Shown here: one piece after another, positions 1-5,803 of the stretch
How the letters are laid out: each line of letters starts with the position of its first letter
Numbering within the stretch: the stretch's first letter is position 1
NCBI GenBank assembly: GCA_964558295.1
Contig: CAZLDQ010000253.1
Location: 1 to 7,510, forward strand
Direction of reading: 5' to 3'
Length of the DNA: 7,510 bases
Source: JBDKTH01 sp964558295
GTDB taxonomy: Bacteria > Planctomycetota > Planctomycetia > Pirellulales > Thermoguttaceae
Translations under genes and position numbers: made by a program
The notes under the pieces: generated by a model
What the model was told of the DNA's origin: nothing
What the model saw: only the letters and a program-made list of their open reading frames with translations
Databases searched by the model: none

Positions 1-25
1 TTCCTACGCTCCACTCCCGCCCCTA

Positions 26-54
26 GTGACGACCAAGCGGCGAGGGCTTACAAT
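26..54 (+). promoter_or_regulatory. Candidate sigma-70-type promoter for the zinc-ribbon/PH gene
   Basis: GTGACG (26-31, four of six matches to TTGACA) is followed after 17 bases by TACAAT (49-54, five of six matches to TATAAT). This would start transcription near 61 and leave a leader of about 50 bases before the ATG at 110. Spacing and position fit, but the window begins only 25 bases upstream, so this is inference from consensus matching only. Confidence 0.4.
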
Positions 55-109
55 GACGGCTGTCGGGATACTCCCCCTTTCATCCTCAATTGGTCAAGGG
101 TAGGACGCT

Positions 110-763
110 ATGAATTGCCCCAAATGCAATGCGGTGCTGGCGGACAAGGCAACTGTGTGCCCAGGATGCGGGGAATCGCTGAAGGCGTCTGAACAACCGA
201 CAGCCTTACGAGAGCAGCTTGTCAGCGGCCGCCTTGACAACGCCACGGACGATGAGAATTGGGTCGCTGGACCGTGGAGCTACTCGGGCAAGGCGATGCG
301 GGGTGCCTTTCTGGCGGTGGGGTTGATTACCCTGATGTTCCTTGCGTTCGGCTGCCAGCTGGAATACTACGGCTGGATGCCCACCGGTCGATGGCATGTG
401 TTCGTCTGGGGACTCCTCCTGGCGATTCCCGCCCTGATGTGGCTGTATCAGTTCAGCGTGCTTCTGTACCGCACCATGACCATTCGCTACAGCCTGACGC
501 CGTACCGATTCTTCCATGAAGAAGGTTTACTGGTCCGACGCAAACACGTGATTGAGGTGATCGATATCGACGATATCGATCACAGTCAGAGCCTCTGGGA
601 ACGATTCGTGTGTGGCAATGTGGGAACGATCACGATCCACAGCAGCGATCCGGGCACCCCGTTACTCGTTGTTCGTGGTTTGGTCAATCACGATGAGGTG
701 TTCCAGAAGATCGATGACGCGCGACGTGCGCAACGTGCCAAACGCGGCTTGAAGGCGATCTGA
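110..763 (+). CDS. Zinc-ribbon and bacterial PH-domain membrane protein
   Basis: This is a 217-residue protein of unknown specific function. Residues 3-20 form a short zinc ribbon with two CxxC pairs (C3, C6, C17, C20). A polar linker (about 25-60) leads to two hydrophobic segments, about 64-82 and 95-118, likely a membrane hairpin. From about 123 to 200 the sequence resembles the bPH2 (YdbS-like) bacterial pleckstrin-homology domain: RYSLTPYRFFHEEGLLVRR begins it, then an acidic IDIDDIDHSQSLWERFVCGNVGTI stretch in which the pattern 'interface helix, then G-N-VGTI' is typical of that family. The C-terminus is basic. The ATG at 110 follows GGGTAGGA with a few bases of spacing. The gene runs convergently into rpoN with only 22 bases between the stops and no visible terminator. 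A membrane-anchored adaptor or stress-related role is conceivable, but nothing in the sequence fixes it. Confidence 0.85.
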   Translation: MNCPKCNAVLADKATVCPGCGESLKASEQPTALREQLVSGRLDNATDDENWVAGPWSYSGKAMRGAFLAVGLITLMFLAFGCQLEYYGWMPTGRWHVFVWGLLLAIPALMWLYQFSVLLYRTMTIRYSLTPYRFFHEEGLLVRRKHVIEVIDIDDIDHSQSLWERFVCGNVGTITIHSSDPGTPLLVVRGLVNHDEVFQKIDDARRAQRAKRGLKAI

Positions 764-785
764 AACCTCGACGCCGGCCTGAAGA

Positions 786-2279
786 CTACTTGTCGTCGTC
801 CCCCTCGCTCCAGTCGCGGCGTTGGCGGGAACTGGGGATCTTCATCGCCTTGCGGTACTTGGTAACCGTGCGGCGAGCCACCGTGATCCCGTGCTTGCCC
901 AGTTCCTTGACCAGGTCTTCATCGCTCAACGGATGCTGCTTGTCTTCTTTGTCGATGATTTCCTGGAGTTTGATCCGTACGGCGTCCCAGGCGACTTCCT
1001 CACCGTCGGCACTGACAGTACCACCGCAGAAAAAGCGTTTCAGAGGGAAGATTCCGCGGGGCGTCTGGATCCACTTGTCATCGACTGCACGGCTGACGGT
1101 GGTCACGTGTACGCCGACTTTGTCGGCAATCTGCTGCATCTTCAAGGGCTGAATGAAGTCCGGGCCCTTATTGAGGAACTCCGACTGGTGGTCGATGATT
1201 GCCTGGGCCACTCGGGTGAGCGTGTTGCGACGTTGTTCAATGGAATCGATCAGCCACTGTGCCGAACTGAGCTTGCGTTTGATATAGTCGCGAGTCTCGT
1301 CGTTGACCTGATTGCTCAAAAGCAGTTTGCGATAGTATGGGCTGATGAAGAGACTTGGCGTATGGCCTTCTTCAAGCCGGACCTTGAAGCCGCCGGATTC
1401 AACGGCATCGATGAAGATGTCGGGAGTGACCGTCGGCACAAAGGATTCGCTGAAATTCGCGCCCGGTTTTGGATTGAGCTTGCGGAGTTCCTTGAGCGTC
1501 TCCTGGATCATCTCAATCGAATAACCTGTCTTGCGCGCGATAAGCGGAAGGCGGTTGTGCTCCAGGTCTTCCAGGTGGCTGGAGATAAGCGTGCGGAGTT
1601 GCTCGTAGCAGTGCATTCCTGGAAAGAGCTGCAGCAGCAGGCACTCGCGAAGGTCGCGGGCACCGACCCCCAAGGGGTCGAGCCGCTGGACGAGAGCCAG
1701 TGCCTGCTGGACCAAGTCACGATCTTCTTCGGTCGCGTCCGGGCCGAGTAAATCGTCGAGACTCATCGCCAGATAACCGTTGGGATCGAGGTTATAGATG
1801 ATCCGATCGGCCATCGCACGAAGTTTCGGGTCGAGATCGAACCAGCCCAACTGATCGTGGAGATAATCCTGGAGTGACTGGGGACGCGACACCATGTTGG
1901 CCATCGCGTCATGCTTACGTTCGCCTTCTTCATCGACACGGTTGCGCGAGGGACGCGAGTGCTCTTCAAAATGGTCGGGCCACTCCTCGTCCATCTTCAG
2001 CAAGCGTTCAAAGTCCTCCTCGTTGTTCTTGCCTTCGTCGATCACGAGTTCGCGTTCATCATCGGTAGGTGAGTCAGGCAACTCGACCTCAACCTCCTCA
2101 TTCGGCAGGTCGGGATCATCTTCCCGTAGTTCCAGGATCGGGTTCTCCTGCATCTCCTGCTCGATTCGTTCCTGCAAGGCTAGGATGGGCAACTGCAGAA
2201 TCTCCATGGACTGGATCATCCGCGGAGCGAGCACCTGTTTTTGCACCAGTCGGAGTTCTTGACCGAGCGAAAGTCGCAT
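786..2279 (-). CDS. rpoN: RNA polymerase sigma-54 factor (RpoN)
   Basis: This is a complete 497-residue sigma-54, the alternative sigma factor that recognises -24/-12 promoters and needs an AAA+ enhancer-binding activator to open DNA. Region I (about 1-50) is the Leu/Gln-rich activator-contact segment (QKQVLAPRMIQSMEILQLP). Region II (about 53-125) is strongly acidic. The core-binding domain follows (about 130-330, including LDPNGYL and LDPLGVGARDLREC). A helix-turn-helix lies near 379-402 (KMQQIADKVGVHVTTVSRAV), followed by GIFPLKRFF. The RpoN box that contacts the -24 element is at 468-477, ARRTVTKYRK, against the usual ARRTVAKYRE. All regions are intact and length is normal. The ATG at 2279 lacks a clear Shine-Dalgarno. 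The gene lies 39 bases after recR on the same strand, so co-transcription with the dnaX-ybaB-recR block is likely. The target operons are not visible here. Confidence 0.98.
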   Translation of the reverse strand: MRLSLGQELRLVQKQVLAPRMIQSMEILQLPILALQERIEQEMQENPILELREDDPDLPNEEVEVELPDSPTDDERELVIDEGKNNEEDFERLLKMDEEWPDHFEEHSRPSRNRVDEEGERKHDAMANMVSRPQSLQDYLHDQLGWFDLDPKLRAMADRIIYNLDPNGYLAMSLDDLLGPDATEEDRDLVQQALALVQRLDPLGVGARDLRECLLLQLFPGMHCYEQLRTLISSHLEDLEHNRLPLIARKTGYSIEMIQETLKELRKLNPKPGANFSESFVPTVTPDIFIDAVESGGFKVRLEEGHTPSLFISPYYRKLLLSNQVNDETRDYIKRKLSSAQWLIDSIEQRRNTLTRVAQAIIDHQSEFLNKGPDFIQPLKMQQIADKVGVHVTTVSRAVDDKWIQTPRGIFPLKRFFCGGTVSADGEEVAWDAVRIKLQEIIDKEDKQHPLSDEDLVKELGKHGITVARRTVTKYRKAMKIPSSRQRRDWSEGDDDK

Positions 2280-2318
2280 GGAAATTGCGTTCTGGATTAA
2301 GGGACGCGTTGGGGGTTC

Positions 2319-2918
2319 TCAGAATCTCTGCCGCCCAGTAAGGGCGTCGGTGAGAATCTCCTTGTTAGCAAATTCTAGCACACTGCCGGTAGTAATCCCC
2401 CGTGCGAGCCGGGTGATCTGGACGGGCAACTCCGCCAGCAAATTGGAAATATGAAGAGCCGTGCCATCGCCCTCCACGGTGGGATTGGTGGCCATAATGA
2501 CCTCTTGAATCTCTCCACCACGAACCCGCTGGACGAGGGTGTCGATCGTCAACTGTTCCGGTCCGATCCCTTCCAGGGGAGCAATTCTCCCGAGCAACAC
2601 GTGATACAACCCGCGGTAGGCCCCGCTTTGTTCAAGAACCATCAAATCCCGCGGCTGCTCCACAACACAGAGGGTCGTTCGATCGCGTTTGGGATCCCGG
2701 CAGATGCTACATTCTTCCTCCTCGGATAAATTGTAACAGAGTCGACAATAGCGTACATTGTCCTTGACTCCGCGGATCGCGTCGGCCAATGCTAGCGCCT
2801 CGGCACGACTCACACGGAGGATGTGGTACGTCAAGCGTTCGGCCGACTTCTTGCCGATTCCCGGCAATTTGGCAAACTCGTTGACGAGAGTTGTCACTGA
2901 CTCGGTAAACTGGGGCAC
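2319..2918 (-). CDS. recR: Recombination mediator protein RecR
   Basis: RecR works with RecO (and RecF) to load RecA onto SSB-coated single-stranded DNA at gaps and stalled forks. The 199-residue length is standard. Visible domains in order: N-terminal helix-hairpin-helix with LPGIGKKSAERL (18-29); a C4 zinc finger (C58, C61, C70, C73); a Toprim domain beginning near 81 with CVVEQP (E87) and NPTVEGD (145-151); and the C-terminal ARGITTGSVLEF segment (172-183), where most relatives have a form like ARGLPxGxDLEY. The protein ends GRQRF. The start is GTG at 2918-2916, chosen because MPQFTESVTTLVNEFAKLPGIG aligns with the usual RecR N-terminus and an AGGA (2928-2925) sits six bases upstream. It begins 15 bases after the ybaB stop, so the two are almost certainly one transcript and perhaps translationally linked. 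Confidence 0.97.
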   Translation of the reverse strand: MPQFTESVTTLVNEFAKLPGIGKKSAERLTYHILRVSRAEALALADAIRGVKDNVRYCRLCYNLSEEEECSICRDPKRDRTTLCVVEQPRDLMVLEQSGAYRGLYHVLLGRIAPLEGIGPEQLTIDTLVQRVRGGEIQEVIMATNPTVEGDGTALHISNLLAELPVQITRLARGITTGSVLEFANKEILTDALTGRQRF

Positions 2919-2933
2919 GGTTTTTCCTGATTC

Positions 2934-3302
2934 TTAGGACGCATTCGGGGTATTTCCCCCGAGGATCTTCTGCATGGCTTCATCCAGGCCGGGAACCTCC
3001 AACCCACCGGTTGCTGCTTTCAAGGCCTCGGCGTGTAGCTCCCTCGCCTTGGCGATCGCCTGATTGAAGGCTGTCGTCAACAGGTCTTCCAGAAGCTCAC
3101 AATCGCCTTGCGCGACCAGGGAGGGATCGATGCGACAACGGAGGACTTCCATTAGTCCGTTGATCTCGACCTCCACCATCCCGCCGCCCGCAGAGCCCGT
3201 CGCCCGATGGGCCCGCAGCTCGTCGTTAATTCCGGCCATGCGACTGCTAATCGCTTGGGCCTGTTTCAGTAGCGCACCGAGGTTACTCAGACCCTTGAAC
3301 AC
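2934..3302 (-). CDS. ybaB: YbaB/EbfC family nucleoid-associated protein
   Basis: This is a 122-residue member of the YbaB/EbfC family. These are small dimeric DNA-binding proteins that coat or bridge nucleoid DNA and are very often encoded between dnaX and recR, as here. The N-terminus MFKGLSNLGALLKQAQAI is the family's opening amphipathic helix. The central strand-rich part shows GSAGGGMVEVEINGLMEVLRCRIDPSL (36-62), matching the usual 'G-G-G-V-V-V-x-G-x-x-x-x-x-x-i-d' pattern, followed by a long helix (68-95, LLEDLLTTAFNQAIAKARELHA) and a Gly/Pro-rich tail ending LDEAMQKILGG. The start is GTG at 3302-3300, supported by AGGAG at 3313-3309 with six bases of spacing. It lies 89 bases after the dnaX stop and 15 bases before recR. 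The position supports a role tied to replication and repair, but its exact function is unproven in most bacteria. Confidence 0.94.
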   Translation of the reverse strand: MFKGLSNLGALLKQAQAISSRMAGINDELRAHRATGSAGGGMVEVEINGLMEVLRCRIDPSLVAQGDCELLEDLLTTAFNQAIAKARELHAEALKAATGGLEVPGLDEAMQKILGGNTPNAS

Positions 3303-3391
3303 AGCTGACTCCTACTTTGGAGGGGAAGCGAACGTCAGTGCCACACAGCAAGCCGGCTTCAGCCTCCTGCCTCCGCGTGGCTTGGCGTCAA

Positions 3392-5152
3392 TTACCCGCG
3401 ATCCTCCGCGGGGGGATCGTCAACGCGGACCGGCTTCGCGCCGAACAGCTCCCCTGCGCGATGGATCATCGGATGCTGGGCGACTTCCATGATCCGCACC
3501 TCCGCCGGAACCATCCGAACCGGTGGTGTAACAGAGACTTCCTGACGGGGCTCTTCAGCCGCGAGGGTGAACTGAATTCGCACCCGTTGCCCGGTCAACT
3601 CAAGCAAGACTTGCTCGAATTTGGCGAGCTGTTCGGGCCGCTCACACATCGACTTCGCTAAAGTATACCCTGCTTTCAGTTGAACCACCAGCTGGTTTGG
3701 CGCAGGAATTGCTAGTCGCTCGTATTGCTGCGCATAGGTGGCTACGATCCCTGAGAGCCGGCCAAGCACCTGTTGCCAGATTTGTCCAACGTTTTCGGGC
3801 GTTAGAGGCGTTTTTACACCGTCTGACGCAGGCACCTCCTCCTGGCTCATTACGCGGTTGGCTGGGACGTCTTTTTTGGGAGGGTCAGACCCCGACGACA
3901 TGGTGGACACCATCGTGGGTTTCATCGGACCTACCGCTTGAACGGGTCCCCCCCCTTGTAGACTGGCGATCAGCGTTGACAAGTCCTCTAGGTTGTCCAG
4001 ACTGCAAATTCGCACGAGGGCCAGCTCGGCAAGGATGCGCCCCTGGGTGCTGGAGCGAAGCCGACTGAGGGTCTGATCGAGAATCTGCATTGCCGCCAGA
4101 ATGGTTTCCAAACCGAGTTGCTTGCCTGCCTGAACCACGCGCTCATGGCTGGCCGGGGAGCAGAAGAGAAACGTTTCGGGACGACAACCAACCGCTGCGG
4201 CCATGCAGTCGCGCAGATAACCGAGTAATTGTTCGAGCAACTGGCCCAGATCCACCCCTTCGTGGGCTGCGGCATCCAACTCGGCCAAAGCGGCCGCCGG
4301 ATTGCGATCATTCAGGTGCTGAACCAATACTCCGAGCCGCTCGTCGCCAGCGGTGCCTAACATGCCGTGAACGTCGGCCACGGTGATGCGTTCAGGAGCG
4401 AAGGCCAGGAGTTGTTCCAACAAGGACTGCGCGTCTCGCATTGAGCCGGCTGCGCGCCGGGCGAGAATCTCCAACGCCTCTGGCTCGGCCGTCATCCCTT
4501 CGGCCTCTACGATCTGGGCCAGACGCGTCGAGATTGAATCCGAGAGAATCCCGGCAAAATCGAACCGCTGACAGCGAGAAAGAATGGTAATTGGTATCTT
4601 CGTCGCTTCGGTCGTGCAGAAGATGAACTTCACGTGCTCCGGCGGTTCTTCCAAGGTCTTCAACAAGGCGTTGAAGGCCTCGCGGGTAAGCATGTGGACT
4701 TCGTCGATGATATAGATCTTGAATCGTGCACGACTTGGCCGTACATTGACGTTCTGCCGTAATTGGCGAATCTCCTCGATCCCGCGATTGCTGGCGCCGT
4801 CGATTTCCAACACGTCGACGTCTTCGCCAGTGCCGATGCTTTGGCAAATGTCACACTGGTTGCACGGCGTCGCCGTAGGGCCGTAAATGCAATTGAGCGC
4901 CTTGGCCAAGATGCGAGCTGTGGAAGTCTTGCCCACGCCACGAGCCCCGGTGAATAAGTAGGCATGGCCAACCCGATGCGTGCTGATTGCATTCGATAGT
5001 GCCCGGGCAACGTGTTCCTGGCCGATCAGTTCCTCGAACCGTTGCGGTCGATAGCGTCGGGCGACAACAACGTACGCCCCAGATCGGGCATCCTGCGATT
5101 CTGACGCGACATCAGGCATCGCGACAGACTGGTGGCGTAACGAGTCGGACAT
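3392..5152 (-). CDS. dnaX: DNA polymerase III subunit gamma/tau (DnaX)
   Basis: DnaX is the AAA+ motor of the clamp loader that places the beta clamp on primed DNA; full-length tau also couples polymerase and helicase. The protein has 586 residues from the chosen ATG. The ATPase core shows YRPQRFEELIGQ (34-45), Walker A GARGVGKT (69-76), the zinc module (C88, C97, C100, C103), Walker B with IIDEVH (148-153), a sensor-1 region CTTEATKIP (179-187), the SRC arginine-finger motif (192-194) and sensor-2 GSMRDAQSLLEQ (236-247). The oligomerisation domain reaches about residue 390. A low-complexity hinge (about 398-450) precedes a C-terminal tau-type domain (about 452-535). The start at 5152 is supported by AGGAG five bases upstream. 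The reading frame stays open to 5320, but that extension crosses an intrinsic terminator and enters the SRP RNA, so it is not coding. The gene starts the dnaX-ybaB-recR-rpoN run. Confidence 0.97.
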   Translation of the reverse strand: MSDSLRHQSVAMPDVASESQDARSGAYVVVARRYRPQRFEELIGQEHVARALSNAISTHRVGHAYLFTGARGVGKTSTARILAKALNCIYGPTATPCNQCDICQSIGTGEDVDVLEIDGASNRGIEEIRQLRQNVNVRPSRARFKIYIIDEVHMLTREAFNALLKTLEEPPEHVKFIFCTTEATKIPITILSRCQRFDFAGILSDSISTRLAQIVEAEGMTAEPEALEILARRAAGSMRDAQSLLEQLLAFAPERITVADVHGMLGTAGDERLGVLVQHLNDRNPAAALAELDAAAHEGVDLGQLLEQLLGYLRDCMAAAVGCRPETFLFCSPASHERVVQAGKQLGLETILAAMQILDQTLSRLRSSTQGRILAELALVRICSLDNLEDLSTLIASLQGGGPVQAVGPMKPTMVSTMSSGSDPPKKDVPANRVMSQEEVPASDGVKTPLTPENVGQIWQQVLGRLSGIVATYAQQYERLAIPAPNQLVVQLKAGYTLAKSMCERPEQLAKFEQVLLELTGQRVRIQFTLAAEEPRQEVSVTPPVRMVPAEVRIMEVAQHPMIHRAGELFGAKPVRVDDPPAEDRG

Positions 5153-5157
5153 GGACG

Positions 5158-5162
5158 CTCCT
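5158..5162 (-). promoter_or_regulatory. Ribosome binding site that fixes the dnaX start
   Basis: On the minus strand AGGAG (5162-5158) is followed by CGTCC and the ATG at 5152-5150, a five-base spacing. No comparable site is needed for the longer open frame, whose upstream part lies in a terminator and noncoding RNA. This decides the dnaX start in favour of MSDSLRHQSV. Confidence 0.8.
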
Positions 5163-5224
5163 GGCTTCTCCAAAGCGGCCTTCCACGCAAACACGCGAGC
5201 GGTCGCGACGAGGGAAAGGGCGAC

Positions 5225-5250
5225 AAAAAAAATGCCGGCACACGCCGGCA
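5225..5250 (-). terminator. Rho-independent terminator of the SRP RNA transcript
   Basis: Read on the minus strand, TGCCGGC (5250-5244), a four-base GTGT loop (5243-5240) and GCCGGCA (5239-5233) form a perfect seven-pair GC-rich stem. A run of eight T (5232-5225) follows at once. This is a textbook intrinsic terminator. It lies 52 bases after the SRP RNA outer stem and 72 bases before the dnaX start, so most SRP RNA transcripts should end here. dnaX then needs read-through or its own promoter in 5153-5224, where I see no convincing one. Confidence 0.93.
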
Positions 5251-5302
5251 GTCTTTCAAAGGGCATCGCGTTGTTAAATGGACGCCCCCTGCCGGCGGCT
5301 AC

Positions 5303-5400
5303 TGATGAGGGACCCACCACACATGAGGCGGACTGCTTATGGCTGCTGACTTTCGTCCCTGACCAGGTTCACAGGACCCCATTGCGGGGGCCCCTCATCG
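5303..5400 (-). ncRNA. ffs: Signal recognition particle RNA, 4.5S type
   Basis: This is the RNA of the bacterial signal recognition particle, which binds Ffh and FtsY to send membrane-protein ribosomes to the membrane. On the minus strand the outer stem GATGAGGGGCCC (5399-5388) pairs with GGGTCCCTCATC (5315-5304) over 12 pairs, one of them G-U. The Ffh-binding core is clear: GTGAACC (5372-5366), then TGGTCAGG, the tip GAC-GAAA-GTC, and AGCAGCCATAAGCAG on the return strand. This matches the E. coli arrangement GTCAGG...AGCAGC, with a GAAA tetraloop where GGAA is most common. At about 98 bases it is the small form without an Alu domain. It lies upstream of dnaX on the same strand, as in Bacillus. 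Ends are estimated from the stem, so each may be off by a few bases. Confidence 0.94.
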
Positions 5401-5430
5401 GAAGCCGACGACGGGCGCTGTATTTTCATG

Positions 5431-5459
5431 GTTTTACGATCTCCATGGCGATTCGTAAA
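5431..5459 (-). promoter_or_regulatory. Candidate SRP RNA promoter inside a 27-base dyad
   Basis: On the minus strand TTTACG (5459-5454) and TAAAAC (5436-5431), each four of six matches to consensus, are 17 bases apart. This would start transcription near 5424, giving about 24 leader bases to be trimmed before the mature RNA. The same bases form a near-palindrome: TTTACGATCTCCA (5433-5445) against TGGCGATTCGTAAA (5446-5459), centred on CCATGG, with one mismatch and one extra base. A regulator-binding site overlapping the promoter is possible. The promoter call is weak; the dyad is directly visible. Confidence 0.4.
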
Positions 5460-5510
5460 GGGGGGCGAAGACCGTGATCTCTTCAGCGAACCTAGCGGGT
5501 GTGTCATGGG

Positions 5511-5624
5511 TTTGACAGACAAAACCGGTAGGCAGCGTCCTCCGTGGCATCCGTTGTCGCTGCCGCTCGGAAAGCTACAAAGGACGCCCCCCTAAAGAAA
5601 CCATTGCCGGTTCTGTTTGTCAAA
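5511..5624. repeat. Imperfect 18-base inverted repeat enclosing about 78 bases
   Basis: The left arm TTTGACAGACAAAACCGG (5511-5528) and right arm CCGGTTCTGTTTGTCAAA (5607-5624) are complementary at 16 of 18 positions. In a plus-strand RNA one of the two differences is a G-U pair, and three more pairs (two of them wobbles) extend the stem inward. Inside, GGCAGCG (5531-5537) can pair with CGCTGCC (5558-5564), while GCGTCCT (5535-5541) can instead pair with AGGACGC (5581-5587); the two stems share three bases, so they compete. No T run follows on either strand, so it is not an intrinsic terminator. It could be a structured RNA, a leader element or a small MITE-like element; no clean target-site duplication is visible. 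Confidence 0.7.
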
Positions 5625-5690
5625 ACTCATTAGACCTAGCGTCGTTTACACCGTACGAGGGGGCGCATATCCGGTTTCTTCTCCCACCGC

Positions 5691-5696
5691 TATAAT
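5691..5696 (+). promoter_or_regulatory. Candidate -10 element for the YkgJ-like/RlmN pair
   Basis: A perfect TATAAT lies 107 bases before the ATG at 5804. No good TTGACA-like hexamer is found 16-18 bases upstream and there is no TG extension, so the call depends on the -10 match alone. If used, transcription would start near 5703 and the 114-base inverted repeat would be upstream of the transcript. Confidence 0.35.
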
Positions 5697-5803
5697 GGGC
5701 CTTTGGTCGTTGTGCCAGGAACCGCTTTGAGAGCCTCAGCCGCATCGCTGTGGTCCCGAAGGGGAGCCACGTTGGAACACGATCCTCCGGAGAAAGGGTC
5801 TTG

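Larger units (their letters stand above)
5401..5803. other. Intergenic region between divergent SRP RNA and YkgJ-like gene
   Basis: This 403-base stretch holds no reading frame I can support. From left to right it contains the dyad/promoter candidate for the SRP RNA (5431-5459), a T-, A- and G-rich mixed segment (5460-5510), a 114-base imperfect inverted repeat (5511-5624), a perfect TATAAT (5691-5696) and the leader of the YkgJ-like gene. The short open frames crossing it lack ribosome sites and recognisable protein sequence. Confidence 0.7.

Noticed and set aside
822..1751. Plus-strand open frame of 309 codons opposite rpoN
   Set aside because: It is wholly antisense to a complete, well-conserved sigma-54 gene, lacks a ribosome site and shows no recognisable domain; long antisense frames are common in GC-rich genes.
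3350..3359. Ten-base palindrome AAGCCGGCTT between dnaX and ybaB
   Set aside because: With no loop and no T run it cannot act as a terminator, and short GC-rich palindromes are expected by chance here.
4392..4847. Minus-strand open frame of 151 codons overlapping dnaX
   Set aside because: It is an alternative frame of the AAA+ core coding region with arginine-rich, unstructured composition; dnaX itself is intact in the correct frame.
5153..5320. N-terminal extension of dnaX by 56 residues to a start at 5320, including a hydrophobic stretch resembling a signal peptide
   Set aside because: The extension crosses the intrinsic terminator (5250-5225) and the 3' end of the SRP RNA, has no ribosome site, and the ATG at 5152 has a good one. 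The hydrophobic run is a translation of noncoding DNA.
5511..5624. Inverted repeat read as 6S RNA or as an intrinsic terminator
   Set aside because: The loop is too long and no T run follows on either strand, so it is not a terminator; I could not match the open central bubble typical of 6S RNA.
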